From: an uncultured Muriicola sp.
GTDB lineage: Bacteria; Bacteroidota; Bacteroidia; Flavobacteriales; Flavobacteriaceae
Length of the DNA stretch: 57,138 bases
Assembly (NCBI RefSeq): GCF_947258935.1
Contig: NZ_CAMYKH010000006.1
Coordinates: forward strand, 20,061-77,198
Reading direction: 5' to 3'
Position numbers and translations under genes: made by a program
Shown here: positions 38,758-47,110 of the stretch, in pieces
Layout: each line of letters begins with the position of its first letter
Position numbering within the stretch: position 1 is the stretch's first letter
Notes under the pieces: generated by a model
Databases searched by the model: none
Told to the model about the DNA's origin: nothing
Seen by the model: the letters and a program-made list of their open reading frames with translations, nothing else

Positions 38758-39222
38758 TTATTGTGATGCTATTTCTGACGTAAAATTGTCTTGTATCCTT
38801 TTCAGAATTTCGATCATTCGTTGAATCTCTGATTTACTTATATCCTTTTCCATGATATTTATTGCTTTTTGTATGATAGGCCGGGTATTTCGGAATATCT
38901 CCCTACCGCTTTCGGTCAGATAAACGAGGTTTACCCGTTTGTCTAATTCGTGCTGTCTCCTGATTATATATCCTTTGCGTTCCATCTTGGCTAATAACCT
39001 GGCTAAGGATGATTTATCTCGCCATGTTAGTTGTGCCAATTCATTCTGATTAAGTCCATCCTCATTAAGAAGTTTCTTTAGAACTATCATTTGTTCTTTG
39101 CTAACATCCAATCCATGCTGCTGGAACGCTTCATGAAAATAGTAATCTACTATTTTCGCGGTCTTTCCAATCCATGGCCCCAGAGAGTTTTCCAGATCTA
39201 TGTCCAATTTTAATTCTTGCAT
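38758..39222 (-). CDS. MarR family transcriptional regulator
   Basis: 154 residues. The winged helix-turn-helix is at about 45-105 (LNQNELAQLTWRDKSSLARL recognition helix region, then the wing KGYIIRRQHELDKRVNLVYLT). The dimerising helices flank it. As first gene of the efflux operon, it is likely an autorepressor released by an efflux substrate. A perfect 18-bp palindrome 26 nt upstream of its start is the probable operator. A -7 element sits only 4 nt before the ATG, so the transcript may be leaderless. Confidence 0.92.
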   Translation of the reverse strand: MQELKLDIDLENSLGPWIGKTAKIVDYYFHEAFQQHGLDVSKEQMIVLKKLLNEDGLNQNELAQLTWRDKSSLARLLAKMERKGYIIRRQHELDKRVNLVYLTESGREIFRNTRPIIQKAINIMEKDISKSEIQRMIEILKRIQDNFTSEIASQ

Positions 39223-39226
39223 CGGG

Positions 39227-39234
39227 CAAAATTA
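39227..39234 (-). promoter_or_regulatory. marR operon -7 element
   Basis: On the minus strand TAATTTTG, a full match to TAnnTTTG, ending 4 nt before the marR ATG. The expected -33 position (17-23 nt upstream) lies inside the palindromic operator; no exact TTG is at the standard spacing. Confidence 0.6.
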
Positions 39235-39247
39235 GGTAAATATCAAT

Positions 39248-39265
39248 TAGTTGCACCTGCAACTA
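39248..39265. promoter_or_regulatory. Putative MarR operator, perfect 18-bp palindrome
   Basis: TAGTTGCA, CC, TGCAACTA: two perfect 8-bp arms around a 2-nt centre. It overlaps the -33 region of the marR promoter, so binding would block RNA polymerase. Position, symmetry and neighbouring regulator make autoregulation likely. Confidence 0.75.
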
Positions 39266-39316
39266 TAGTTAAATAAATCTTAATTTTCGTTTAACTTTTT
39301 GTATTTACCATAAAAC

Positions 39317-39348
39317 AAAAAAAGGGATGTTTTCACATCCCTTTTTTT
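39317..39348 (-). terminator. Strong intrinsic terminator of the LRR gene
   Basis: A run of A then GGGATG (39317-39329), loop of 6 nt, CATCCC then a run of T (39336-39348). With A tracts and T tracts on both sides it can stop transcription on either strand, but it lies 24 nt after the minus-strand LRR stop. Confidence 0.88.
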
Positions 39349-39372
39349 ATAGCTAACCAACTTAAAAACTGA

Positions 39373-40254
39373 CTAATCCTGATCTGGATCATCGTCAAAT
39401 TTTGTTTCCGCAACCCGTGTTTTCTTAAAGTCGATCTCCTTGAAGTTTAGTTTAAGATCTCCTTTGTCATAGTCGAAAACCAGGAATTGTCTTGTATTCA
39501 TAGTCTCCAGGTTCTTTAGAGAATTAAATTTGTTGTTTTGGATCTGCAGGATCTCCAGACTGGCCAATTGGCTAAATTCTGCAGGGATCTCCCCATCTAA
39601 CTGGTTGTTGGCTAAGATCAGTTCCTTTAACTGAACTAATTTGCCAAATTCTCTAGGGATAGAGCCTTGGAGCGTATTTTCAAAAAGTCCAAGACTTTCG
39701 AGCTCGCTTAGTTTTCCCAATGCTTCTGGAATAGCACCTTTTAAATTATTACTGGAAAGGTTTAATACTTTTAATTTTGTAAGCTGACCCATACTTTCAG
39801 GTATACTCCCCGAAAAGAAATTATTAAAGGCCGTGAGTTCTTTTAGGTTAGAGAGTTCACCAAAGGACGCCGGTAAAGCACCTTTGAATCTGTTCATCTC
39901 AATCTTAAGTACTTCCAGGTTTTCCAAATTGGCAATAGTCTCAGGAAGTTCTCCCGTTAAACCATTAAAAGCCAGATTAAGCACTCTAAGATGAACTAAT
40001 TTTCCAAAACTAGCCGGCAGGACACCTTTTAAATTGTTTCTGAAAAGATTGATCTCTACTACATGGTCATTCTCAACCTTTACCCCATACCATTGTGTAA
40101 CCGGGGCATCTAGATCCCAACCTCTGACCCACTCCGTACCGTTCGTGCTCTCATAAAAATCAATGAGTGCCTTCGTTTCAGCCTTACTTACCTTGGCAGA
40201 AACAAAAAACGAAGAGCTGAGCAAAACAATGAAAAGGATCAGCGTATTTTTCAT
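39373..40254 (-). CDS. Exported leucine-rich repeat protein (plant-type LRR)
   Basis: 293 residues from the ATG at 40254 (an upstream alternative adds MRSNFDT). A signal peptide (TLILFIVLLSSSFFVSA) is followed by an LRR cap (ALIDFYESTNGTEWVRGW, a motif common in bacterial LRR proteins), about eight repeats of 23-24 residues (LEVLKIEMNRFKGALPASFG and similar) with the LxxLxLxxNxLxGxIP consensus, and an acidic end. It probably binds another protein or glycan outside the cytoplasm. No type IX C-terminal sorting domain or anchor is visible. It is a single-gene unit with a strong terminator. Confidence 0.88.
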   Translation of the reverse strand: MKNTLILFIVLLSSSFFVSAKVSKAETKALIDFYESTNGTEWVRGWDLDAPVTQWYGVKVENDHVVEINLFRNNLKGVLPASFGKLVHLRVLNLAFNGLTGELPETIANLENLEVLKIEMNRFKGALPASFGELSNLKELTAFNNFFSGSIPESMGQLTKLKVLNLSSNNLKGAIPEALGKLSELESLGLFENTLQGSIPREFGKLVQLKELILANNQLDGEIPAEFSQLASLEILQIQNNKFNSLKNLETMNTRQFLVFDYDKGDLKLNFKEIDFKKTRVAETKFDDDPDQD

Positions 40255-40445
40255 AGTGTCAAAATTTGAGCGCAAAGAGAATCTTTTAAACTAAATCTTA
40301 TAAGATAGCTAAGAATTACCTTACAAATATACCGTAATGTAGGGATTGGATGTCATTTTTTCCGATGAACGGTTCATATTTGTTGTGAAACTATAATAAT
40401 TTGTGGTGAACAAAATAGTTGGATTACAAAAAATTTATCAACGCC

Positions 40446-42353
40446 CTAATTTTCAAGCTTTATAGTAAGGTCTTCCCACTGTTTCATCAACGATTCCAAT
40501 CGTTTTTTCTTTTTTTGATAGCCGTCAAAAAAATTAGGTATTGCTATGGTTTGATCGTAGTTCATCAGCAATTCATGATCAATGTCTGATATCTCTTTTT
40601 CCAGGACCCCTATCTCACTTTCCAAATTACTGAGCTTATTTTTTAGGCCTTTTAACTTTTTCTGATCATGATAGGGTTTTTCAGCTTGAGCAGATTGCTT
40701 TTTCTGTGCTGCTTTGACCGATTTCTTTTCAATAGCTCTAAAATCTTCCGCCTTGCGCTCTTCCAGAAAGTAATTGATATCCCCTAAATACTCTTTGATC
40801 TTCTTGTCTTTAAACTCATAAACCTTATTGGTAAGGCCTTGTAGAAAATCCCTGTCATGCGAAACCACAATTAAGGTTCCTTCAAAGTTAATGAGGGCCT
40901 GCTTTAACACATTCTTGGAAGCGATATCCAAATGATTGGTAGGTTCGTCCATTACCAGCACATTAAAGGGCTGCAGTAACATTTTAGCCAATGCCAATCT
41001 GTTGCGTTCACCCCCGGACAGTACTTTTACATACTTGTCTACATCTTCCCCGCTAAAGAGAAAGGAACCTAGAATATCCCTTACCTTACTTCGGTTCTTT
41101 TCATTGGCCGAATCGATCATAGTATCCAGGACCGTTTTATTCCCATCTAAGTATTCTGCCTGATTTTGTGCAAAATATCCGATCTGAACATTGTGGCCTA
41201 ATTTTACATGACCATCATAGGGAATTTCCCCTACCAGTATCTTTGCCAGGGTTGTTTTTCCCTGTCCATTCTGGCCAACAAAGGCAGTCTTGCTATCGCG
41301 TTCCAGCAAAAGGTCTATGTCCTTCAATACTTCCTTGGAACCGTAATTTTTAGATAAATTGTCTATTTCCGCCACTATCTTGCCAGGCACCACAGAAACA
41401 GGGAATTTTACCTTTAGCACACTGTGATCGGATTGATCTACTTCAATGCGATCCATTCTATCTAACTTCTTTATCAGCGATTGGGCCATGGATGCCTTGG
41501 AGGCTTTTGCCCTAAATTTTTCAATAAGTCTTTCGGCCTGCTGAATCTCCCGTTCCTGATTCTTAAGGGCATTCATTTGTTGTCCCTTGATCTCTTGTCG
41601 AAGTATCAGAAACTGTGAATAAGGCTTGTTATAGTCATATATCCTACCAAGGGAGATCTCAATGGTTCTGTTGGTTACATTGTCCAGAAACATCTTATCA
41701 TGTGAAACGATCACTATAGCCCCAGTAAAACCTGTTAAGAATTGTTCTAGCCATAAAATGGACTCAATATCGAGGTGGTTCGTAGGCTCATCCAGCAGCA
41801 GTACATCATTCTTCTGAAGTAATAATTTGGCCAATTCGATACGCATACGCCAACCCCCGGAAAAAATATCTGTCTTTTTATCAAAATCTTCCCGCTTGAA
41901 TCCTAAGCCCAGTAAGATCTTTTCTGTATCTCCCTGATAGTTGTATCCGCCATGGATCTCATATTGATGGGTATAATCATTAAGGTCTACCATCAATTGA
42001 TGATAGCCATCGCTCTCGTAATCTGTTCTTTCCGCAAGCTGTTCGTTAATATGAGCCAGTTTACCCTCCATGACCTGCAATTCTTCAAAGGCCTTATATG
42101 CCTCTTCCAAGACCGTATGTCCCTCATCAAAATCAATATCCTGCCTCAGAAAGCCAATACTGATCTCCTTATCAGAAGCAATGGTCCCCGAATCGGGTGC
42201 TGCCTCCTTTGACAACAATTTTAACAAGGTAGATTTCCCCGCACCATTTTTTCCAATGAGTCCCACCCTATCACCAGGATTAAGACGAAAGGAGATCTCC
42301 TCAAATAAATATTCGCCGGAGAAAGAAACGGAAAGATTGTGAACATTCAGCAT
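40446..42353 (-). CDS. ABC-F family ATPase (Uup/EttA-like)
   Basis: 635 residues from the ATG at 42353; a longer frame to 42437 overlaps the divergent promoter. Two nucleotide-binding domains without membrane segments: Walker A GKNGAGKST and GQNGQGKTT, signatures FSGGWRMRIELAKLL and LSGGERNRLALAKMLL, Walker B followed by DEPTNHLD twice. The linker at about 240-300 and a C-terminal coiled coil (about 555-635) indicate the Uup-like group. ABC-F proteins act on the ribosome to relieve stalls or give antibiotic resistance; which applies here is not clear. Confidence 0.93.
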   Translation of the reverse strand: MLNVHNLSVSFSGEYLFEEISFRLNPGDRVGLIGKNGAGKSTLLKLLSKEAAPDSGTIASDKEISIGFLRQDIDFDEGHTVLEEAYKAFEELQVMEGKLAHINEQLAERTDYESDGYHQLMVDLNDYTHQYEIHGGYNYQGDTEKILLGLGFKREDFDKKTDIFSGGWRMRIELAKLLLQKNDVLLLDEPTNHLDIESILWLEQFLTGFTGAIVIVSHDKMFLDNVTNRTIEISLGRIYDYNKPYSQFLILRQEIKGQQMNALKNQEREIQQAERLIEKFRAKASKASMAQSLIKKLDRMDRIEVDQSDHSVLKVKFPVSVVPGKIVAEIDNLSKNYGSKEVLKDIDLLLERDSKTAFVGQNGQGKTTLAKILVGEIPYDGHVKLGHNVQIGYFAQNQAEYLDGNKTVLDTMIDSANEKNRSKVRDILGSFLFSGEDVDKYVKVLSGGERNRLALAKMLLQPFNVLVMDEPTNHLDIASKNVLKQALINFEGTLIVVSHDRDFLQGLTNKVYEFKDKKIKEYLGDINYFLEERKAEDFRAIEKKSVKAAQKKQSAQAEKPYHDQKKLKGLKNKLSNLESEIGVLEKEISDIDHELLMNYDQTIAIPNFFDGYQKKKKRLESLMKQWEDLTIKLEN

Positions 42354-42372
42354 TATTGTATCCGTGGTTACA

Positions 42373-42401
42373 TTGAAGGATAAAGCAAAAAAGTATATTT
42401 G
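42373..42401 (+). promoter_or_regulatory. Promoter of the DUF983 gene
   Basis: TTG (42373-42375), an 18-nt spacer, TATATTTG (42394-42401). The ATG follows 16 nt later. Confidence 0.7.
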
Positions 42402-42417
42402 CCCAAAATTTGTGCAA

Positions 42418-42801
42418 ATGTTAAAAAAAGGAAACAAACTCTACAGCATTTTAACAGGAAGTTGTCCTAAATGCCATTTGGAGAGCATGTATGCCTATCA
42501 AAATCCCTATAGGATGGGCTCACTTTTTGAGATGAAGGAACGTTGTTCTCATTGTAATACCAAGTACAAGATAGAACCGTCTTTCTTTTATGGGGCCATG
42601 TATGTGAGCTATGCAGTAGGGATTGCCTTTGCGGTGGCCGCTTTTATCATTTCCTTTTTGTTGTTCAACGCTAGTATAAGTGTCACTTTTATAAGTATTG
42701 TGATCACTATGGTGGTATTTTTACCTGTTATTATACGTTTATCCAGAAATATTTGGATCAATATCTTTATGAGTTATGATCCTAATGTAGCAAAGCGCTA
42801 A
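42418..42801 (+). CDS. DUF983 domain-containing protein
   Basis: 127 residues from the ATG at 42418; an upstream TTG/GTG-type start at 42364 lies inside the promoter and is rejected. The N-terminus has a zinc-ribbon-like pair (CPKC at about 16-19 and CSHC at about 44-47), followed by two membrane segments (about 62-82 and 90-112). DUF983 proteins have no known function. Divergent from the ABC-F gene. The stop overlaps the FAD oxidoreductase stop by 4 nt. Confidence 0.9.
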   Translation: MLKKGNKLYSILTGSCPKCHLESMYAYQNPYRMGSLFEMKERCSHCNTKYKIEPSFFYGAMYVSYAVGIAFAVAAFIISFLLFNASISVTFISIVITMVVFLPVIIRLSRNIWINIFMSYDPNVAKR

Positions 42802-43853
42802 TCCTTTCCATATCGCTTTCTAAACCTGGATATATCCATTTCAGGGTTCAATGCCTTGTCATTTTCAATTAAATTATACAAGGCCTTAGATGCGTATGGC
42901 GCTATCATGACCCCCCTGGATCCAAATCCATTCAGTACAAAAAGAGAATTATGAACAGGATGCTGTCCTACCAGGGGTCTTCTGTCTGCCACTGTAGGTC
43001 GAATTCCTGCCACATGGCGTATCACCTCATATTCACATCTGAGGAAGGTCTTTAACTTTGTTTCCAGTTCTTCCTTCGCCTCTGCAGTAGGCTCGTTGGT
43101 CTTATCCTGCCATTTATAGGTGGCCCCTATGCGGTAGGTATCTTCTCCAAGGGGAATAATAAACACTGAAGATTTAATAACATTGGTTTCTTTCAGCGCT
43201 GGAGCTTTAACGGTTAGCAATTCTCCTTTGGTGCCATTTAAAGGAAGGTAATTGAAATAAGGATTCTCTTGAAGTCCAAAACCGGTAGCAAATACGAGCT
43301 GTCTTGCTCGAATGTCTTTGTACACTACTTCATTATCTTTTATCTCCAGCAGATCGTATTTAAAAGATTCCCTGAGCAGAAGGTTTTTCTCCTCCAGATA
43401 CTTCCCATAGGTAGAATATAACAAGCGAGTATCAATACGTCCGGTTCTCAGGACCTCACCATATCCCAAAGGAGCGTGAATGTTATTATTTGTATTGGCA
43501 ATTAGTGTTGTTGACATCAATGCATTCAATGCGGCCTTATCTGAAGCTTCGAACCATCCGTTTTGTTCTTCAATACTGGCAAATCTTCTCAAGACGCGAA
43601 GTCTATGATCCAGGGTAACCCCAAGTTTCTCTTCTAGTTTTGAATAAAAGGGCCCCACCAATTTTAATTGTTCGTGGGCCTTCCAGGCAAGCGTAAATCG
43701 TTTCAGAATGACCGGGTTGTACAACCCACCTGCCACAATGGAGGCTTGTTGGGAATCATCATTGATCACCCGGAAAGATCTCCCTTCTTGTTCAAGGGTC
43801 TCACAAAAGGAAATACCGGCCAAACCGAGGCCTACCACAAGGTAATCTATCAT
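42798..43853 (-). CDS. FAD-dependent oxidoreductase (DadA/glycine oxidase-like)
   Basis: 351 residues. The N-terminal dinucleotide-binding motif is VVGLGLAGISF, followed by a DAO-type domain and the C-terminal RPLVGQHPVHNSLFVLNGFGSRGVM with the FAD loop. It resembles amine or amino acid oxidases such as ThiO/MnmC-C. The substrate is unknown. Its ATG overlaps the gldN stop by 4 nt, so it is cotranslated with the gliding operon. A FAD oxidoreductase next to gldN also occurs in Flavobacterium johnsoniae, from memory. Confidence 0.85.
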   Translation of the reverse strand: MIDYLVVGLGLAGISFCETLEQEGRSFRVINDDSQQASIVAGGLYNPVILKRFTLAWKAHEQLKLVGPFYSKLEEKLGVTLDHRLRVLRRFASIEEQNGWFEASDKAALNALMSTTLIANTNNNIHAPLGYGEVLRTGRIDTRLLYSTYGKYLEEKNLLLRESFKYDLLEIKDNEVVYKDIRARQLVFATGFGLQENPYFNYLPLNGTKGELLTVKAPALKETNVIKSSVFIIPLGEDTYRIGATYKWQDKTNEPTAEAKEELETKLKTFLRCEYEVIRHVAGIRPTVADRRPLVGQHPVHNSLFVLNGFGSRGVMIAPYASKALYNLIENDKALNPEMDISRFRKRYGKD

Positions 43854-44749
43854 GGCACAAAAATAAAAAACGCCGCTCTGATCGCTTCTTTGATACGATT
43901 AGACTCCAGTAACTGAAACAAAGCATTATCGGCTACATAATCATCTATAGAACGGTCTCCGTGAACGTTGTCCTCCCTGTAGATGACCGCGTTAAACCTT
44001 CTTGCATTCAACAACATATCATATGTAATAGGTTGAGCAGAATTTCGCTGGTTAAACACCTTGGCGTCATGCAGGATCTTCCTTGCACTTGGAAACCATA
44101 CCCAGAACAACGCTACCTTATTATCGGCAGGATTCATGGATTCGTCATCCACAAAGTTTACATCCGGAGCTACTGGTGCAATCCCCAGGAGGCGATACTT
44201 CAATTCTCCCTGGCGCTTGTCAAAATACCAAATACCTTTTATACGATACTCTTCAATATCTGCCGCAGTGATCTCTCTCCTGTTAACATATTCGGGAGAA
44301 AGCGCTTCCCCGGCATTTATCTGTTCGTATCCCAGATCTGTAGTATCTACCCTTGTGAGGGTTGCTTTGAGGTCTTCGAATTTCCTTCTTTCTGTGAAAT
44401 AGGAATCCACATAGACATCTTTCAGTTTTCCGTTCCTGATATTTTTAAGAAAAACATCATAAAGCGATCTTCTATCAGCTCCTATATCGACGGTATCCGT
44501 CGGATAGTAAAGGGCAAAATTTACCCGCTCATCAAGATCGATAACTTCCCAGATGGTCTTGGACCAGAGAATATCTCTATCATCCACATACCCATAATCT
44601 AAGGGCACATCATCGTCCATAGCCAACTGATTCTGAGTCTTCTTCCCAATCTCATCAGGTTTCTTGGCATTCAGGATATTCGCCTGAGCCAGGATGGACA
44701 TTGGTAGCAAAGAAACGGCTCCAACAATTAAAACATTCTTCCAATTCAT
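43850..44749 (-). CDS. gldN: Gliding motility/type IX secretion protein GldN
   Basis: 299 residues from the ATG at 44749 (a TTG at 44758 would add MNF). The signal peptide is NWKNVLIVGAVSLLPMSILAQ. The mature domain has the GldN/PorN signature YVDDRDILWSKTIWEVIDLD and NFALYYPTD near the start, and the ending VFNQRNSAQPITYDMLLNARRFN. GldN forms the periplasmic ring with GldK around the secretion channel. It is the last gld gene of the operon, 24 nt after gldM. Confidence 0.95.
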   Translation of the reverse strand: MNWKNVLIVGAVSLLPMSILAQANILNAKKPDEIGKKTQNQLAMDDDVPLDYGYVDDRDILWSKTIWEVIDLDERVNFALYYPTDTVDIGADRRSLYDVFLKNIRNGKLKDVYVDSYFTERRKFEDLKATLTRVDTTDLGYEQINAGEALSPEYVNRREITAADIEEYRIKGIWYFDKRQGELKYRLLGIAPVAPDVNFVDDESMNPADNKVALFWVWFPSARKILHDAKVFNQRNSAQPITYDMLLNARRFNAVIYREDNVHGDRSIDDYVADNALFQLLESNRIKEAIRAAFFIFVP

Positions 44750-44773
44750 AAAATTCAATTTTACTAACTATTC

Positions 44774-46342
44774 TTAGTTTGTGATCTCCACAACAATGGG
44801 AGATACTTTCTTAAGCTTATAGGTCTTGTTATTTGTAATATAGGCTTCAATATCAAATACTTGTACAGCATCACCTCTTTTAGCTCTTTTTAGGGCCGAC
44901 TTTGCTCTACTGTCTAACTTGTTTCCTTTTACAACTACTGAAGGCTGACCAGGTACTTTAAACTTAAATCCTTTTACAGCAAGATTCAGGTCAAAGTCAA
45001 AGTCTTCCAACAAGGCTCCAATGGTAGCAATTTCCAGGTTACGACTAGGCATCTTGGCACTTCCAGATTCACCTCGTACAGTTCCTGCAGGTCTTGGAAT
45101 ATCCTTGATCCTGAATGTGGCTGGCGTACTAATACGCTTCCCATCTGGCAATACACCAGAGGCATTGATAGTTACTACTCTTCCTTTTCCAGGATTCATG
45201 ATGTATTTGCTTCCGCTCAACCTTTTAAGTCCTGATGCACTTGCAGATACTTTATTATCCGGAATACCAGGGATAGAAATGGTCATAGGGTTAGCAACCC
45301 CACGGTATACCACATTCATCTTATCGGCAGAGATTACGGCTGCATTTGGCATGGAGATAGTAGAAAAGGAGTTCTTTACCGGAACTTCTGTTTCAACACC
45401 ATCTTGCATATAAAACAATGAACCTGCAATCTCGTGATCACCAGCGGCTCCTGCACCTATCAATAATTCTACTCCTCCTTCTTTCAGTTTGTAGTCTTTC
45501 CCATCAGTCATCTTACGTCCATCAAGGGTCAATTCTGCTTTAACCGGTTTGGCCGATCTATCTGTCTTACCAAGCACAATGCTTCCACTGAACTTTTCAC
45601 CTGAATAAAAGGCTGATTTTTCAGAGAACAATTGGGTTTCGAAATTTGTCAAAGACACCTGACTGGTTAACTCTCCCTGCAACATAGCTTTTAAAGCAGC
45701 TTCTTCTGTTGACTTTATATCTGTTTGAAGGGCAGTTAGATTAGCCAAAGAGGCAATTAAAGGGAAACCTTCATAATGATAATTGATCCAGTCTACTTTA
45801 ACTCCATCTCTACGGGTAACCTTACCGTTCTCATCACCTGTTTTAAAGCGAGCTTCAACCTGCGCTTTTACTTCAGGGTAATCCTCTCCGATGATAGAAA
45901 TAACCTGTGAACTATAGTCTTTAATTCTCTTCATGAATTCCTTACCTCCCGGAGCAAGATTATCTCCCTGGAAGAACTTCTGATCCAGATAATCGGCCTT
46001 GTCCATTACCTGATAATCCTTAGTATCTTCCACATCTACGGTCATAGATTTTTTAAGATCCTCTAGGTACGTAAAGTAATCCTGTGATAATTCCTTGATT
46101 TTCTGAGCATCTTTATAGAGCTCTGAATATTTAGCTGCATCTTCCGATGCTTTGGTCTCTAGACTTACCAAGAAAGCCTGATTGCTTTCCGAAGCCTTTG
46201 AATTAGAAGCTTCGAACTTTTCGTTCATTAGGCCAAACGCGGCCAAAACTTCTTTACTCATATTGAGCGCCAGCATTGCGATAAAGATCAAATACATTAA
46301 GTTGATCATCTTCTGACGCGGTGTTGCTTTTCCTGATGCCAT
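44774..46342 (-). CDS. gldM: Gliding motility/type IX secretion protein GldM
   Basis: 522 residues, the standard length. A single N-terminal membrane helix (about 12-30, MINLMYLIFIAMLALNM) is followed by four periplasmic domains, including the coiled-coil D1 and beta-rich D2-D4. GldM is the periplasmic shaft of the proton-driven rotor with GldL and contacts GldK/GldN. The final strands (YKLKKVSPIVVEITN) are conserved. Gap to gldL 56 nt, to gldN 24 nt, same strand. Confidence 0.97.
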   Translation of the reverse strand: MASGKATPRQKMINLMYLIFIAMLALNMSKEVLAAFGLMNEKFEASNSKASESNQAFLVSLETKASEDAAKYSELYKDAQKIKELSQDYFTYLEDLKKSMTVDVEDTKDYQVMDKADYLDQKFFQGDNLAPGGKEFMKRIKDYSSQVISIIGEDYPEVKAQVEARFKTGDENGKVTRRDGVKVDWINYHYEGFPLIASLANLTALQTDIKSTEEAALKAMLQGELTSQVSLTNFETQLFSEKSAFYSGEKFSGSIVLGKTDRSAKPVKAELTLDGRKMTDGKDYKLKEGGVELLIGAGAAGDHEIAGSLFYMQDGVETEVPVKNSFSTISMPNAAVISADKMNVVYRGVANPMTISIPGIPDNKVSASASGLKRLSGSKYIMNPGKGRVVTINASGVLPDGKRISTPATFRIKDIPRPAGTVRGESGSAKMPSRNLEIATIGALLEDFDFDLNLAVKGFKFKVPGQPSVVVKGNKLDSRAKSALKRAKRGDAVQVFDIEAYITNNKTYKLKKVSPIVVEITN

Positions 46343-46398
46343 GTTTTTCTAATTAGTTTTGATTAATAACTTGATTTGGGTTTATAATTCGCGACTAA

Positions 46399-47043
46399 TT
46401 AGTTCTTGCTCATAGCAGACAACATACCACCATACACACCATTTAAGGATGAAAGGTTAGAGGCCAACGATTCCATTTGATCTTTAAGGGCACCAGCATT
46501 TTGAACAACTTCCTCGTTTATTGAGGCTTGTCTGCTAGCACTATCTAACTGAACTTTATAAAGACTATTCAATGACTCCATCTGGGCAGCTGCCTGAGAC
46601 ATTTCATCAGAATACTTTTTAGTAGACTCAATAGCATCTACAGAAGGAGCAATACCTTTGGCAGCACCTTCAAAATTGCGAATACTATCTCCTAAGCTAT
46701 TCATCAATTCAACATCGATGTTTGCTTCTTTCAATAATTGATCTAATTTTTTAGATAATAATCCTTCCGCTTCTTTAGCATCAGATTTAGATTTACCTGA
46801 AGATTCTCCTCCAGCTAATTCCGGATATACCAAAGACCAATCGAATTCATCATCTACCGGTTCAAATGCACTGATAGCGAAAATAAGGGCCTCTGTTATA
46901 AGACCTACAGCGAGAAGTAATCCACCTGTTAGTGGACCAAATTCCCAGTGAAGAATTTTAAATAATGCTCCAATGATCACCACTGACGCACCCAGCCCGT
47001 AGGCCATGTTAAATAGTTTTTTTGTTGATTTTGACTGTGCCAT
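46399..47043 (-). CDS. gldL: Gliding motility motor protein GldL
   Basis: 214 residues. Two membrane helices at about 12-33 and 38-60 with the conserved GALFKILHWEFGPLTGGLLL connection. Glu51 in the second helix (LITEALIFAISAFEP) and Glu61, with Tyr15, Lys29 and His32, sit two residues offset from the functional set described in F. johnsoniae (E49, E59, K27, H30; recollection). They are the proposed proton path. A coiled-coil cytoplasmic tail follows. It forms a 5:2 motor with GldM. Confidence 0.97.
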   Translation of the reverse strand: MAQSKSTKKLFNMAYGLGASVVIIGALFKILHWEFGPLTGGLLLAVGLITEALIFAISAFEPVDDEFDWSLVYPELAGGESSGKSKSDAKEAEGLLSKKLDQLLKEANIDVELMNSLGDSIRNFEGAAKGIAPSVDAIESTKKYSDEMSQAAAQMESLNSLYKVQLDSASRQASINEEVVQNAGALKDQMESLASNLSSLNGVYGGMLSAMSKN

Positions 47044-47110
47044 AATAATAAGATTTAATTAAGTTTAATAATAAGTATTTGGTTTTTGTTTGATCTTTTT
47101 TGGTATTCTA

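Noticed and set aside
43961-44602. 213-residue frame antisense to gldN
   Set aside because: It lies entirely inside gldN on the other strand, has no recognisable domain, and gldN is certain by motif and operon context.
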